A stretch of DNA of 64,000 nucleotides. It comes from Streptantibioticus parmotrematis. Lineage in GTDB: Bacteria; Actinomycetota; Actinomycetes; Streptomycetales; Streptomycetaceae. The stretch lies in NCBI RefSeq assembly GCF_019890615.1, contig NZ_JAINVZ010000002.1, positions 458,338 through 522,337 on the forward strand, in the 5' to 3' direction. The notes beneath the pieces are model-generated. The model was given only the letters and a program-made list of their open reading frames with translations, ran no database searches and was not told the DNA's origin. This document shows positions 33,022 through 40,378 of this stretch, in pieces. Numbering within the stretch: position 1 is the stretch's first letter; each line of letters opens with the position of its first letter. A program made the position numbers and the translations under genes.

Positions 33022-34674
33022 ATGCACGTGGCGCTGCTCACGGAGGGTGATCGAGGTGGCGCGGAGGGCCGCACCTCCGCCTGGTGCGACCGCCTGGTGC
33101 GCCGGCTCGCCGACCACGACTTCGCGGTGTACGCGGTCGGTGCGGCGGCGGGGGAGTGCCCGGAGGGGACGCGTCGCCTGCCGCTCGACGGCCCGCCGCC
33201 CGCCGGACGCCCGCCGCGCCGCGCCGCCCGCCGCCGCTTCCTCGACGCGTACGGGGAGATGGCGGACGCGCTGGCCCGCGCCGGGGGGTCGGACGGCCAC
33301 CAGGAGGACCGTTTCAGCAGTGGTCTGTACGGCCTCGCGCGGTGCGCGGAGCGGGACGGCGGGCTGCCCGCCGCCCTGCGCTCGGAGGCGGCCGCCCGCA
33401 CCCTGGAAGCCACCTGCCGGGCGCCCGGCGCCGACCCGCTGGCCGCGAGCGGGGGCCCGGCCGGGCTGCTCGCCGCCCGCGACGCGCTGGAGCGGGCCCT
33501 TCGCCCGCTGTCGGCGCCCTGGTACGGGCCCGACGCCCTCGGCGCGGCCGACCTGTGCCACGCCACCTCGGTGGGCCCGGCCGCGCTGCCCGGACTGCTT
33601 GCCGCCCACCGGCTCGGCACCCCGCTGCTGGTCACCGAGTACGCGGTGCGGCTGCGCGCCCACTACCTCGCGTCCCGCGAACTCCCGCCGCCGGAACGGG
33701 CGTTGACCTCCGCGTTCCACCGCCTGCTGGCCGCCGGGACCTACCGCGCGGCGGCGCTGATCACCCCCGGCGACGCCCACATCCGCCGCTGGCAGGAACG
33801 CTGCGGCGCCCCGCACGAGCGCCTGCGCACCGTCCACCCCGGCATGGACGCCGGGCGGCTCGCCCAGGTGGGCGAGGCGGCGGAGGCCGCGCGGCGGAGC
33901 GGTGACGGCGGCGCCCGCGAAGGCCTCGGTGCCCGGACCGCCCCCACGCTGCTGTGGACAGGGCGGGTGGAGCCGGGCAAGGACCTCGTCGCGCTGCTGC
34001 ACGCGTTCACCTCGATACGCGCGCACGTCCCCGGGGCCCGGCTGCGCATCGCCCACGGCGGCCCGGCCGACCCCGACCACCTCGCCCGCTGCCGCACGCT
34101 GGCGGCGCAGCTCTTCCCCGACGAGGCCGCCGACACCAGCACGCCGGGCGAGAACCCGGTGGTGTTCACCGACCTGTCCGCCCCCGGCGCCCCCGCGCTC
34201 GCCGACGTCCACGCGGCGGCCGACCTCGTGGTGCTCTCCAGCGCCGTCGAGGGCTTCCCGGTCACCCTCGTCGAGGCGATGTTCTGCGGCCGGGCCACCG
34301 TCTCCACCGACACCGGCGCGGTCCGCGAGGTCGTCGGCGGCACCGGCCTCGTCGTCCCGCCGCGCAACCCCCGCGCGCTCGCCGAGGCCTGCGCCGCCCT
34401 GCTGCGCGACCCCGAGCGCCGCTCCCGCCTCGGCGCCGCCGCCCGCGCCCGCGCCGTCGAACTCTTCAGCGCCGAGCAGAACGCGACCGCCTTCCGCGCG
34501 ATGTACCGCGACCTGGCCGCCGGACGCGTCCCGGCGACCGCCGCCGCGCCGGTGCCGTTCGCCACGACGGCCGAGGCGGTGCTGCCCGCCGCCGGGACCA
34601 CCGGCCGCGCGCCGCGCCCTCCCGCCTGGGCCCGGCGCCGGGTGCCCGCGACCGTGGGCGGTGATCTCGCGTGA
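33022..34674 (+). CDS. PelF-like GT4 glycosyltransferase (DUF3492 N-terminus)
   Basis: A 550-residue two-domain glycosyltransferase. The N-terminal part (MHVALLTEGDRGGAEGRTSA, about 1-270) matches DUF3492, found in PelF-type enzymes. The C-terminal GT-B half contains GRVEPGKDLVALLHA, then EGFPVTLVEAMFCGRATVST (about 409-428), the donor-binding E-x7-E motif region, and a TGAVREVVGG block. The donor is probably a UDP sugar. It leads a probable operon with a membrane protein and a sugar epimerase, so it may make a surface glycan. The same trio occurs in other Streptomyces, as I recall. Its last codon overlaps the next start. Confidence 0.88.
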   Translation: MHVALLTEGDRGGAEGRTSAWCDRLVRRLADHDFAVYAVGAAAGECPEGTRRLPLDGPPPAGRPPRRAARRRFLDAYGEMADALARAGGSDGHQEDRFSSGLYGLARCAERDGGLPAALRSEAAARTLEATCRAPGADPLAASGGPAGLLAARDALERALRPLSAPWYGPDALGAADLCHATSVGPAALPGLLAAHRLGTPLLVTEYAVRLRAHYLASRELPPPERALTSAFHRLLAAGTYRAAALITPGDAHIRRWQERCGAPHERLRTVHPGMDAGRLAQVGEAAEAARRSGDGGAREGLGARTAPTLLWTGRVEPGKDLVALLHAFTSIRAHVPGARLRIAHGGPADPDHLARCRTLAAQLFPDEAADTSTPGENPVVFTDLSAPGAPALADVHAAADLVVLSSAVEGFPVTLVEAMFCGRATVSTDTGAVREVVGGTGLVVPPRNPRALAEACAALLRDPERRSRLGAAARARAVELFSAEQNATAFRAMYRDLAAGRVPATAAAPVPFATTAEAVLPAAGTTGRAPRPPAWARRRVPATVGGDLA

Positions 34675-35927
34675 CCCCCGCCCCACGCGCCCACCGGGCC
34701 GACGCACGCCCGGCGGGGGAGCGCTCTCAGGCCGCCCGCGCCGGTGCCGACCCGGTGCGCGAACTGATGCTGCGCCACCACGACCTGTGCGCGTACGCGG
34801 TCGACCCGCTGGAGATCGCCGCGGGCCTGGAGGCGCGTGGCGTCACCGACCGCGACGCCGCCCGCTGCCGCCACCGCGACGTCTTCTCACTCGCCGAGGA
34901 GCTGTACGCCCGCGTACCGCGCGCCCTCGACGAGCCCAAAGTCCCGCCCTCCACAGCAAAAATGACGATTCGTCAAGTTTTGTGGCACTTCCTCCCCGGT
35001 GCCGTCTGCCTGGCGGGGATCGCCGCCTCGCACGTGGCCGGGTCCCGGTGGAGCGCGGTGACCGGGGGCGCGGCGCTGGTCGCGGTGGCCGCCTCGGCCC
35101 GCGCCGCGGTGCGGCGCGGGCCCTTGCGCGCGCCCCGCGTCCCCGGCACCGCGCTCGTCACCTGCTGGCTGCTGGCCTTCGCGCTCTACGGGCCCGCCGC
35201 GCTCGACGCGTTGCCCGGCCTGCCGCGCGGCGGGCCCGGCGGGCTGCTCGACCCGGTCGCCGCGTCCGGGTTCCTCGCCCGGGCTGGCGCGCTGCTGCCC
35301 GCCGCCTGGCTGGCGGCGCGGTTCGCCCGGCGCGGGCGGCGACGGCTCGCCGACAGCCACGACCTCGCCGAGTTCGGCGCCGGGATGCGCCCGGCCGCGC
35401 TCGGCGTGCTCGCCGCGTTCGCCCTGACGCTGACCGCGCTGCTCACGCTCGCGTACGCCGTGGCGGACGGCCGTGCGGCAGGCGCCGACGGCGGTGCGCA
35501 CGCGGTCGTGGCGCTCGCCGGTGCCGCGCTGCTCGGCCTGCTGCTGTTCACCGCCCAGCTCCTCGCCGTCCACGGCCACGGCCGGGCCGCGCTCGCCGGG
35601 ACCGGCGCGGCGTGCGCCGCCGAGGCCGCCGTCCTCGTGCTCGCCGCCGTGAGCCGGCTGCCCGGCCTCGCCGCCGCGAGCGCGCCGCTGCGGCTGCTCG
35701 CGCGCACCGGCGGCCCGGGCGCGGTCCAGGCGCTCGCCTGCGGCGCCGCGACGCTCGCCCTGGCCGCCTTCGCGCTCGCCGCGCTGGCCCGGGGCGGCGC
35801 CCACCACGCCCCCACCGCGTACGGGCCCCCGGCCGTGCCCCCGCGCCGTCCCCGGTCCGGCCACCACCCCGGCCGCCCGCACCTGTCCACCGCCGCTACC
35901 TCCGCCGACCGGGCAGCGGCTCGGTGA
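34671..35927 (+). CDS. Uncharacterised polytopic membrane protein of glycan cluster
   Basis: A 418-residue protein. A cytosolic N-terminus (about 40-95) carries LRHHDLCAYAVDPLEIAAGL and HRDVFSLAEELYARVPR, which look conserved. Then eight or more helices run to about residue 375, followed by a Pro/Arg/His tail. No polymerase or flippase family recognised; it could replace the missing PelG-like transporter of PelF systems, by position only. GTG 34671 overlaps the GT stop. Residues about 94-105 are encoded by an anomalous AT-rich patch (34951-34985) with dyad symmetry. Confidence 0.8.
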   Translation: MTPAPRAHRADARPAGERSQAARAGADPVRELMLRHHDLCAYAVDPLEIAAGLEARGVTDRDAARCRHRDVFSLAEELYARVPRALDEPKVPPSTAKMTIRQVLWHFLPGAVCLAGIAASHVAGSRWSAVTGGAALVAVAASARAAVRRGPLRAPRVPGTALVTCWLLAFALYGPAALDALPGLPRGGPGGLLDPVAASGFLARAGALLPAAWLAARFARRGRRRLADSHDLAEFGAGMRPAALGVLAAFALTLTALLTLAYAVADGRAAGADGGAHAVVALAGAALLGLLLFTAQLLAVHGHGRAALAGTGAACAAEAAVLVLAAVSRLPGLAAASAPLRLLARTGGPGAVQALACGAATLALAAFALAALARGGAHHAPTAYGPPAVPPRRPRSGHHPGRPHLSTAATSADRAAAR

Positions 35928-35950
35928 ACGAGAACCTTCCAGGAGACCCC

Positions 35951-36007
35951 TTGAAAACGCACCACTCGCACCCGTCCACCACGCACCGGCAGGGCGGCGC
36001 CCGATGA
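35951..36007 (+). CDS. Candidate 18-codon coupled mini-gene
   Basis: TTG start with CCAGGAGA seven bases upstream, encoding LKTHHSHPSTTHRQGGAR. Its TGA overlaps the ATG of the epimerase gene as ATGA. The high His content is odd. It could serve only to deliver ribosomes to the epimerase start, which has no obvious ribosome site of its own. Chance is possible. Confidence 0.4.
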   Translation: MKTHHSHPSTTHRQGGAR

Positions 36008-36909
36008 GACTGCTGCTGCTCGGTGCCGACGGATTCCTCGGCCGCCACGTGGCCGAACGCCTGCTGGCCGACCCCGCCGTCCAGCTCACCGCGCTCGGCC
36101 GGCGCGACGACGCGGACGTGCGCTTCGACCTGGCCAGCGGCAGCCCCGGCGCGCTCACCCGCTTCCTGGACGCCGTCCACCCCGGCGTCGTCGTCAACTG
36201 CGCGGGCACGACCAGGGGCGGCGCCCGCGACCTGACCCGGCACAACACCGTCGCGGTCGCCACCGTCTGCGAGGCGCTGCGCCGCAGCTCCTGCGGGGCC
36301 CGGCTGGTCCACGTGGGCTGCGCCGCCGAGTACGGCCCGTCGCCCGCCGGTTCGTCCACCGGCGAGGACGCGGTGCCGCGTCCGGGCGGCCCGTACGGCG
36401 TCAGCAAGCTGGCCGCCACCGAACTCGTCCTCGGCTCCGGCCTGGACGCGATCGTGCTGCGGGTCTTCTCGCCGGTCGGCCCCGGCACCCCGCCCGCCTC
36501 GCCGCTGGGCCGTCTCGCGGAGGCGCTGCGGCGGGCGATGCAGAACGGCGACGCCGAGATCAAGCTGGGCGGCCTCGGCATGCAGCGCGACTTCGTGGAC
36601 GTGCGCGACGTGGCCCGCGCGGTGCACGCCGCCTCGCTGTCCGCCGCGCAGGGCGTGGTGAACATCGGCACCGGCCGCGCGGTCCGGCTGCGGGACGCCG
36701 TCGCCCACCTGGCCAGGGCGGCGGGCTACGGCGGCGCGCTGCACGAACTGGACGAGCCCGCGGGTCTGTCCGCTCCCTACCCGGACGGTTGCGGCGTCTG
36801 GCAGCAGGCGGACGTGCGCACCGCCCGCGACCGGCTGGGCTGGCGCCCGCGCATCGCGCTGGACGAGTCGCTGGCCGACATCTGGATGGAGGCGGCGTGC
36901 CGCATCTGA
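36004..36909 (+). CDS. NAD-dependent epimerase/dehydratase family protein
   Basis: A 301-residue extended short-chain dehydrogenase. LLLLGADGFLGRHVAERLL (about 3-21) is the NAD(P)-binding GxxGxxG motif. YGVSKLAATE near residue 133 gives the YxxxK pair. The catalytic Ser/Thr region is VHVGCAAEYG. IGTGRAVRLRDAVAHL and DRLGWRPRIALDESLADI mark the C-terminal lobe. It likely epimerises or dehydrates a nucleotide sugar for the adjacent glycosyltransferase. ATG 36004 overlaps the mini-gene stop; MoeZ lies 143 bases downstream with its own promoter. Confidence 0.9.
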   Translation: MRLLLLGADGFLGRHVAERLLADPAVQLTALGRRDDADVRFDLASGSPGALTRFLDAVHPGVVVNCAGTTRGGARDLTRHNTVAVATVCEALRRSSCGARLVHVGCAAEYGPSPAGSSTGEDAVPRPGGPYGVSKLAATELVLGSGLDAIVLRVFSPVGPGTPPASPLGRLAEALRRAMQNGDAEIKLGGLGMQRDFVDVRDVARAVHAASLSAAQGVVNIGTGRAVRLRDAVAHLARAAGYGGALHELDEPAGLSAPYPDGCGVWQQADVRTARDRLGWRPRIALDESLADIWMEAACRI

Positions 36910-36970
36910 CCGGCCGGGCGATGCCCGGCATATGAGCGCGAACTGTCTCGCGCCTCGGACCGGGAGTCTC

Positions 36971-36996
36971 GGAATGCCGAAGGGCGTGGCAGTGTT
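36971..36996 (+). promoter_or_regulatory. Sigma-R-type promoter of moeZ
   Basis: GGAAT (36971-36975), 18 bases, GTT (36994-36996) match the Streptomyces sigma-R consensus. The start would be near 37003, giving a 50-base leader to GTG 37053. I recall moeB/moeZ among S. coelicolor sigma-R targets. Confidence 0.75.
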
Positions 36997-37052
36997 ACGG
37001 GAACAGAACCACCCGTGAATGAGATCGAATCACCTCGACTAACGGAGTTCCC

Positions 37053-38231
37053 GTGTCGCTGCCACCCCTGGTCGAGCCCGCCGCAGAGCTGACCGTCGAC
37101 GAGGTCCGCCGGTACTCCCGTCATCTGATCATCCCGGATGTCGGGATGGACGGGCAGAAGCGGCTGAAGAACGCCAAGGTGCTGTGCGTGGGCGCCGGCG
37201 GCCTCGGCTCCCCGGCGCTGATGTACCTCGCCGCTGCCGGTGTGGGCACGCTCGGCATCGTCGAGTTCGACGAGGTCGACGAGTCCAACCTGCAACGCCA
37301 GATCATCCACAGCCAGGCCGACATCGGCCGTTCCAAGGCGGAGTCCGCCCGCGACACCGTCAAGGGCATCAACCCGTACACGGACGTCGTCCTGCACGAG
37401 GAACGGCTCGAGTCCTCCAACGTGATGGAGATCTTCGCCCAGTACGACCTGATCGTGGACGGCACGGACAACTTCGCCACCCGCTACCTGGTCAACGACG
37501 CGTGCGTGCTGCTGAACAAGCCGTACGTGTGGGGCTCGATCTACCGCTTCGACGGCCAGGCGTCGGTCTTCTGGTCCGAGTACGGGCCGTGCTACCGCTG
37601 CCTGTACCCGGAGCCCCCGCCGCCCGGCATGGTGCCGTCCTGCGCCGAGGGCGGCGTGCTGGGCGTGCTGTGCGCGTCGATCGGCTCGATCCAGGTCAAC
37701 GAGGCGATCAAGGTGCTGACCGGCATCGGCGAGCCGCTGGTCGGCCGTCTGATGATCTACGACGCCCTGGAGATGCAGTACCGCCAGGTCAAGGTCCGCA
37801 AGGACCCCGAGTGCGCGGTCTGCGGCAAGAACCCGACGGTCACCGAGCTGATCGACTACGAGGCGTTCTGCGGCGTGGTGAGCGAGGAGGCCCAGGAGGC
37901 CGCCAAGGACTCCACGATCACGCCGAAGCAGCTCAAGGAGTGGATCGACGCGGGCGAGAGCATCGAGATCATCGACGTGCGCGAGCCCAACGAGTACGAG
38001 ATCGTCTCCATCCCGGGCGCGAAGCTGATCCCGAAGAACGAGTTCCTGATGGGCGGCGCCCTCCAGGACCTGCCGCAGGACAAGCGCATCGTCCTGCACT
38101 GCAAGACCGGCGTGCGCAGCGCGGAGGTCCTCGCGGTGCTGAAGAACGCGGGCTTCTCCGACGCGGTCCACGTCGGCGGCGGCGTCATCGGCTGGGTCCA
38201 CCAGATCGAGCCGGACAAGCCGGTCTACTGA
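37053..38231 (+). CDS. moeZ: Adenylyltransferase/sulfurtransferase MoeZ
   Basis: A 392-residue fusion of ThiF/MoeB-type E1-like adenylyltransferase (about 1-270) and rhodanese (about 285-390). GAGGLGSPALMYLAAAGVG is the ATP-binding loop; SNLQRQIIH the conserved E1 motif; CYRCLYPEPPP and CAVCGKNP supply four zinc cysteines. The rhodanese active Cys is in LHCKTGVRSAEVL (about 349). It activates the C-terminus of MoaD/ThiS/CysO-like sulfur carriers and hands on sulfur for molybdopterin, thiamine, cysteine or thiolated tRNA. It has a sigma-R-type promoter, consistent with thiol stress, and lies close to a molybdate uptake system. Confidence 0.95.
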   Translation: MSLPPLVEPAAELTVDEVRRYSRHLIIPDVGMDGQKRLKNAKVLCVGAGGLGSPALMYLAAAGVGTLGIVEFDEVDESNLQRQIIHSQADIGRSKAESARDTVKGINPYTDVVLHEERLESSNVMEIFAQYDLIVDGTDNFATRYLVNDACVLLNKPYVWGSIYRFDGQASVFWSEYGPCYRCLYPEPPPPGMVPSCAEGGVLGVLCASIGSIQVNEAIKVLTGIGEPLVGRLMIYDALEMQYRQVKVRKDPECAVCGKNPTVTELIDYEAFCGVVSEEAQEAAKDSTITPKQLKEWIDAGESIEIIDVREPNEYEIVSIPGAKLIPKNEFLMGGALQDLPQDKRIVLHCKTGVRSAEVLAVLKNAGFSDAVHVGGGVIGWVHQIEPDKPVY

Positions 38232-38251
38232 CCGGTCCGGCCCGCCTCGCA

Positions 38252-38303
38252 CGAAGGGCCCGCCCCGAGTGGCCGGAAACGGCCGCCCGGTGCGGGCCCT
38301 TCG
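38252..38303. terminator. Bidirectional nested stem-loop terminator
   Basis: CGAAGGGCCCGC (38252-38263) pairs with GCGGGCCCTTCG (38292-38303). Inside, GGCCG (38271-38275) and CGGCC (38280-38284) form a second stem with a GAAA tetraloop. It lies between the convergent moeZ and TIM-barrel genes. Confidence 0.8.
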
Positions 38304-38319
38304 CGCGTGCGCCCGGGCC

Positions 38320-39336
38320 TCAGCCCCCGTACGCCGCGGCCAGCGCGTGGAAGACCTTCTTCGGCTCCCAGGCCATCGACGGGTGCGTGGTGCCGCGCAG
38401 GCCGCCGGGCAGCACCTTGACCACGCCGTACGACGCCATGTCGAGGTCGTGAAGCGGGTCGTCCGCCACGTGCGGCAGCTCGAACCCGGCGAAGGTGAAC
38501 CAGAACGCGGCTTCCACGCCCTCGCGTTCGAAGACCTCCAGCACCTCCTGGAAGTAGCGCACCTGCTCGTCCTCGTCGCGCACCGGGTCGCCGGTCAGCG
38601 ACGGCGGCTCGGTGCCGCGGTCGACGATCATCCAGCCGGTGCCGCCGCGTTCGCCCGCGCCCCGGTAGCCGCAGCAGCCGAACTCGGTGACCGCGACCGG
38701 TTTCCCGTGCCGGAACATCGCCCGCACCTCGTCGCGGAAGCGGTCCGCGTTGTGCCCGCCCCGGTACGCGTCGGCCGCCACGATGTCGAACGGCCCCCAG
38801 TCGACGTCCTCCCAGGTCCCGGCCGCGTACGTGATCGGGCCGCCGAACCGCTGCCGGGCGTCGGCGACGACGTCGGCGAGGAAAGCGTTCATCCGGCCCG
38901 GGAGGCCGCCGAACTCGGCCCAGTCGCGCGGGTTGTTGGTGGTCAGCGCCGCGATGCGGTCGTAGACGGTGGCGCCGGGCAGGAACCCGGCGGCGAACAG
39001 GGACAGTTCGCAGCCGGTCACCAGCACCACGTCGGCGCCGCCGCGCCGGATCTCCTCCGCCCGCCGCGCGCAGTCGGCGAAGAACGGCCGCAGCTCGTCG
39101 GCGGTCAGCTCGCAGGGGAACGGCGCGAACCAGACCTGAAGGCCGACGGCCGCCGCGTGCTGCGCGGCGGCCGTCAGCCGTTCCGGGTCCCCGCCGGAGA
39201 TCCGCACCGCCGTGCAGTGCAGATCGGAGGCGATGACCCGCATCTCCTCGGCGACCACGTCCGGGTCGAAGTCGGTGCGGGACAGCTCACCGCCGGGGCG
39301 GAAGCCGGTGTCGTAGTTGATGCCCTTGCCGCGCAT
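38320..39336 (-). CDS. TIM-barrel protein, glycoside-hydrolase-like
   Basis: A 338-residue soluble protein. The start MRGKGINYDTGFRPGGE and the sequence TAVRISGGDPERL, LQVWFAPFPCELTA, VLVTGCELSLFAAGF, DVDWGPFDIVAADAY, KPVAVTEFGCCGYRGA and AAFWFTFAGFELPH give the alternating strands of a TIM barrel of glycoside-hydrolase type. TEFG at the strand-7 end supplies a probable catalytic Glu. No signal peptide, so it acts in the cytosol unless exported otherwise. I remember such proteins named abortive-phage-infection in actinobacterial databases, but I cannot verify that role. Confidence 0.75.
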   Translation of the reverse strand: MRGKGINYDTGFRPGGELSRTDFDPDVVAEEMRVIASDLHCTAVRISGGDPERLTAAAQHAAAVGLQVWFAPFPCELTADELRPFFADCARRAEEIRRGGADVVLVTGCELSLFAAGFLPGATVYDRIAALTTNNPRDWAEFGGLPGRMNAFLADVVADARQRFGGPITYAAGTWEDVDWGPFDIVAADAYRGGHNADRFRDEVRAMFRHGKPVAVTEFGCCGYRGAGERGGTGWMIVDRGTEPPSLTGDPVRDEDEQVRYFQEVLEVFEREGVEAAFWFTFAGFELPHVADDPLHDLDMASYGVVKVLPGGLRGTTHPSMAWEPKKVFHALAAAYGG

Positions 39337-39389
39337 GGTCTTCCTCGGGTGGGTCGCTCAGCCGTGTCGTCTCGTGTGCCGACGCTACG

Positions 39390-40136
39390 TCAGGCGGCTT
39401 TGGGCAGCCGGACGTTGTCGGCGCCCGCCGCCTCCCGCTTGGCCACCGCGTCGGCCTCGGCCTCGACCATCTTCTCCATCGGGTCCGCCGCGACCTGGCC
39501 GATCACGATGGCCGCGCCGATCGCCACGATGGTCAGCACCGTGCCCAGCCAGACCATGGTCGACACCGGCAGGGTGAAGGCGCCGATGAGCCGGGCCACG
39601 CACTCCACCAGCAGCGAACCGCCCCAGATCACGCTGAACAGCCGCTCCAGCCGCTGGAAGCGGGTGGAGGTGGCGGCCAGGTGGTCCCAGACGGCGACCT
39701 TCGTGGCCTGACCCTTGGTGATCATCGGCTTCAGACCGGCCGACATCAGCGGCTTGGAACCGAACGCGGAGACCAGGATGGCGATCCCGATCACGCTGCT
39801 GACGCCGGAGTCCTTGGCCAGCATGATGCGCGGGTTGCCGGTGACGAAGCTCAGCGCGATACCGATCACGTTGACCGCCAGCATCAGCGCGGCCAGACCG
39901 TTGACCCGGCGGTCCTTGATCAGTGAGAAGACGGTGCGCGCGGCGGGCACGACGCTGCTGAGCGCCAGCGACATCACCAGGCCGACGCCGAAGCCGTCGT
40001 GCAGCGCGTAGTACGACCCCAGGGGGATCGCGATGTCGAGGACCAGGGGCTTGAGGTTGTTGACCAGCTCGTTGCCGGCCACACCCTCGGACGTGGCGTC
40101 GGCCTGGGTGGTGGCCTTGGTGGGGGACTCGGACAT
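39390..40136 (-). CDS. VC0807-family-type integral membrane protein
   Basis: A 248-residue protein. ELVNNLKPLVLDIAIPLGSY opens the first helix; SLALSSVVPAARTVFSLIKD and DRRVNGLAALMLAVNVIG are typical, as is TGNPRIMLAKDSGVSSVIGI. About six helices. Named after Vibrio VC0807; role unknown. ATG 40136 (MSESPTK) has AGCGGAGGCGGC upstream, so I prefer it to a start 41 codons earlier. Function may involve membrane homeostasis; nothing nearby decides. It sits between the TIM-barrel gene and the terminator of modBC, same direction. Confidence 0.83.
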   Translation of the reverse strand: MSESPTKATTQADATSEGVAGNELVNNLKPLVLDIAIPLGSYYALHDGFGVGLVMSLALSSVVPAARTVFSLIKDRRVNGLAALMLAVNVIGIALSFVTGNPRIMLAKDSGVSSVIGIAILVSAFGSKPLMSAGLKPMITKGQATKVAVWDHLAATSTRFQRLERLFSVIWGGSLLVECVARLIGAFTLPVSTMVWLGTVLTIVAIGAAIVIGQVAADPMEKMVEAEADAVAKREAAGADNVRLPKAA

Positions 40137-40336
40137 CTCAGCCGCCTCCGCTGTCGTGGGCTCGCGGCCTTCGGGGCCGCCGTGGTGTGTCGCAGGACCA
40201 GGTTCGCGGAGGACGGGGCGCGTACGGCAGTGTCGTCGCTCCATGGCTCGCCAGTACAAATGTCACAGGTCGCGAGCGGGTGGAGCGGCACTCGAACCGG
40301 GGCGCGGGGCGGGGCAGCGGGGTCGGTTTCCGGCCA

Positions 40337-40376
40337 CACGCGGCGCCCGCGTCGGACGGAACGCGGGCGCCGCGTG
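40337..40376 (-). terminator. Terminator of the mod operon
   Basis: A perfect 16-bp stem (40337-40352 with 40361-40376) and an 8-base loop (CGGACGGA). It begins two bases beyond the modBC stop. Confidence 0.85.
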
Positions 40377-40378
40377 GT

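Noticed and set aside
36932..37018. 28-codon frame with a TTA codon before moeZ
   Set aside because: It overlaps the sigma-R promoter and has no ribosome site; chance is more likely than bldA control.
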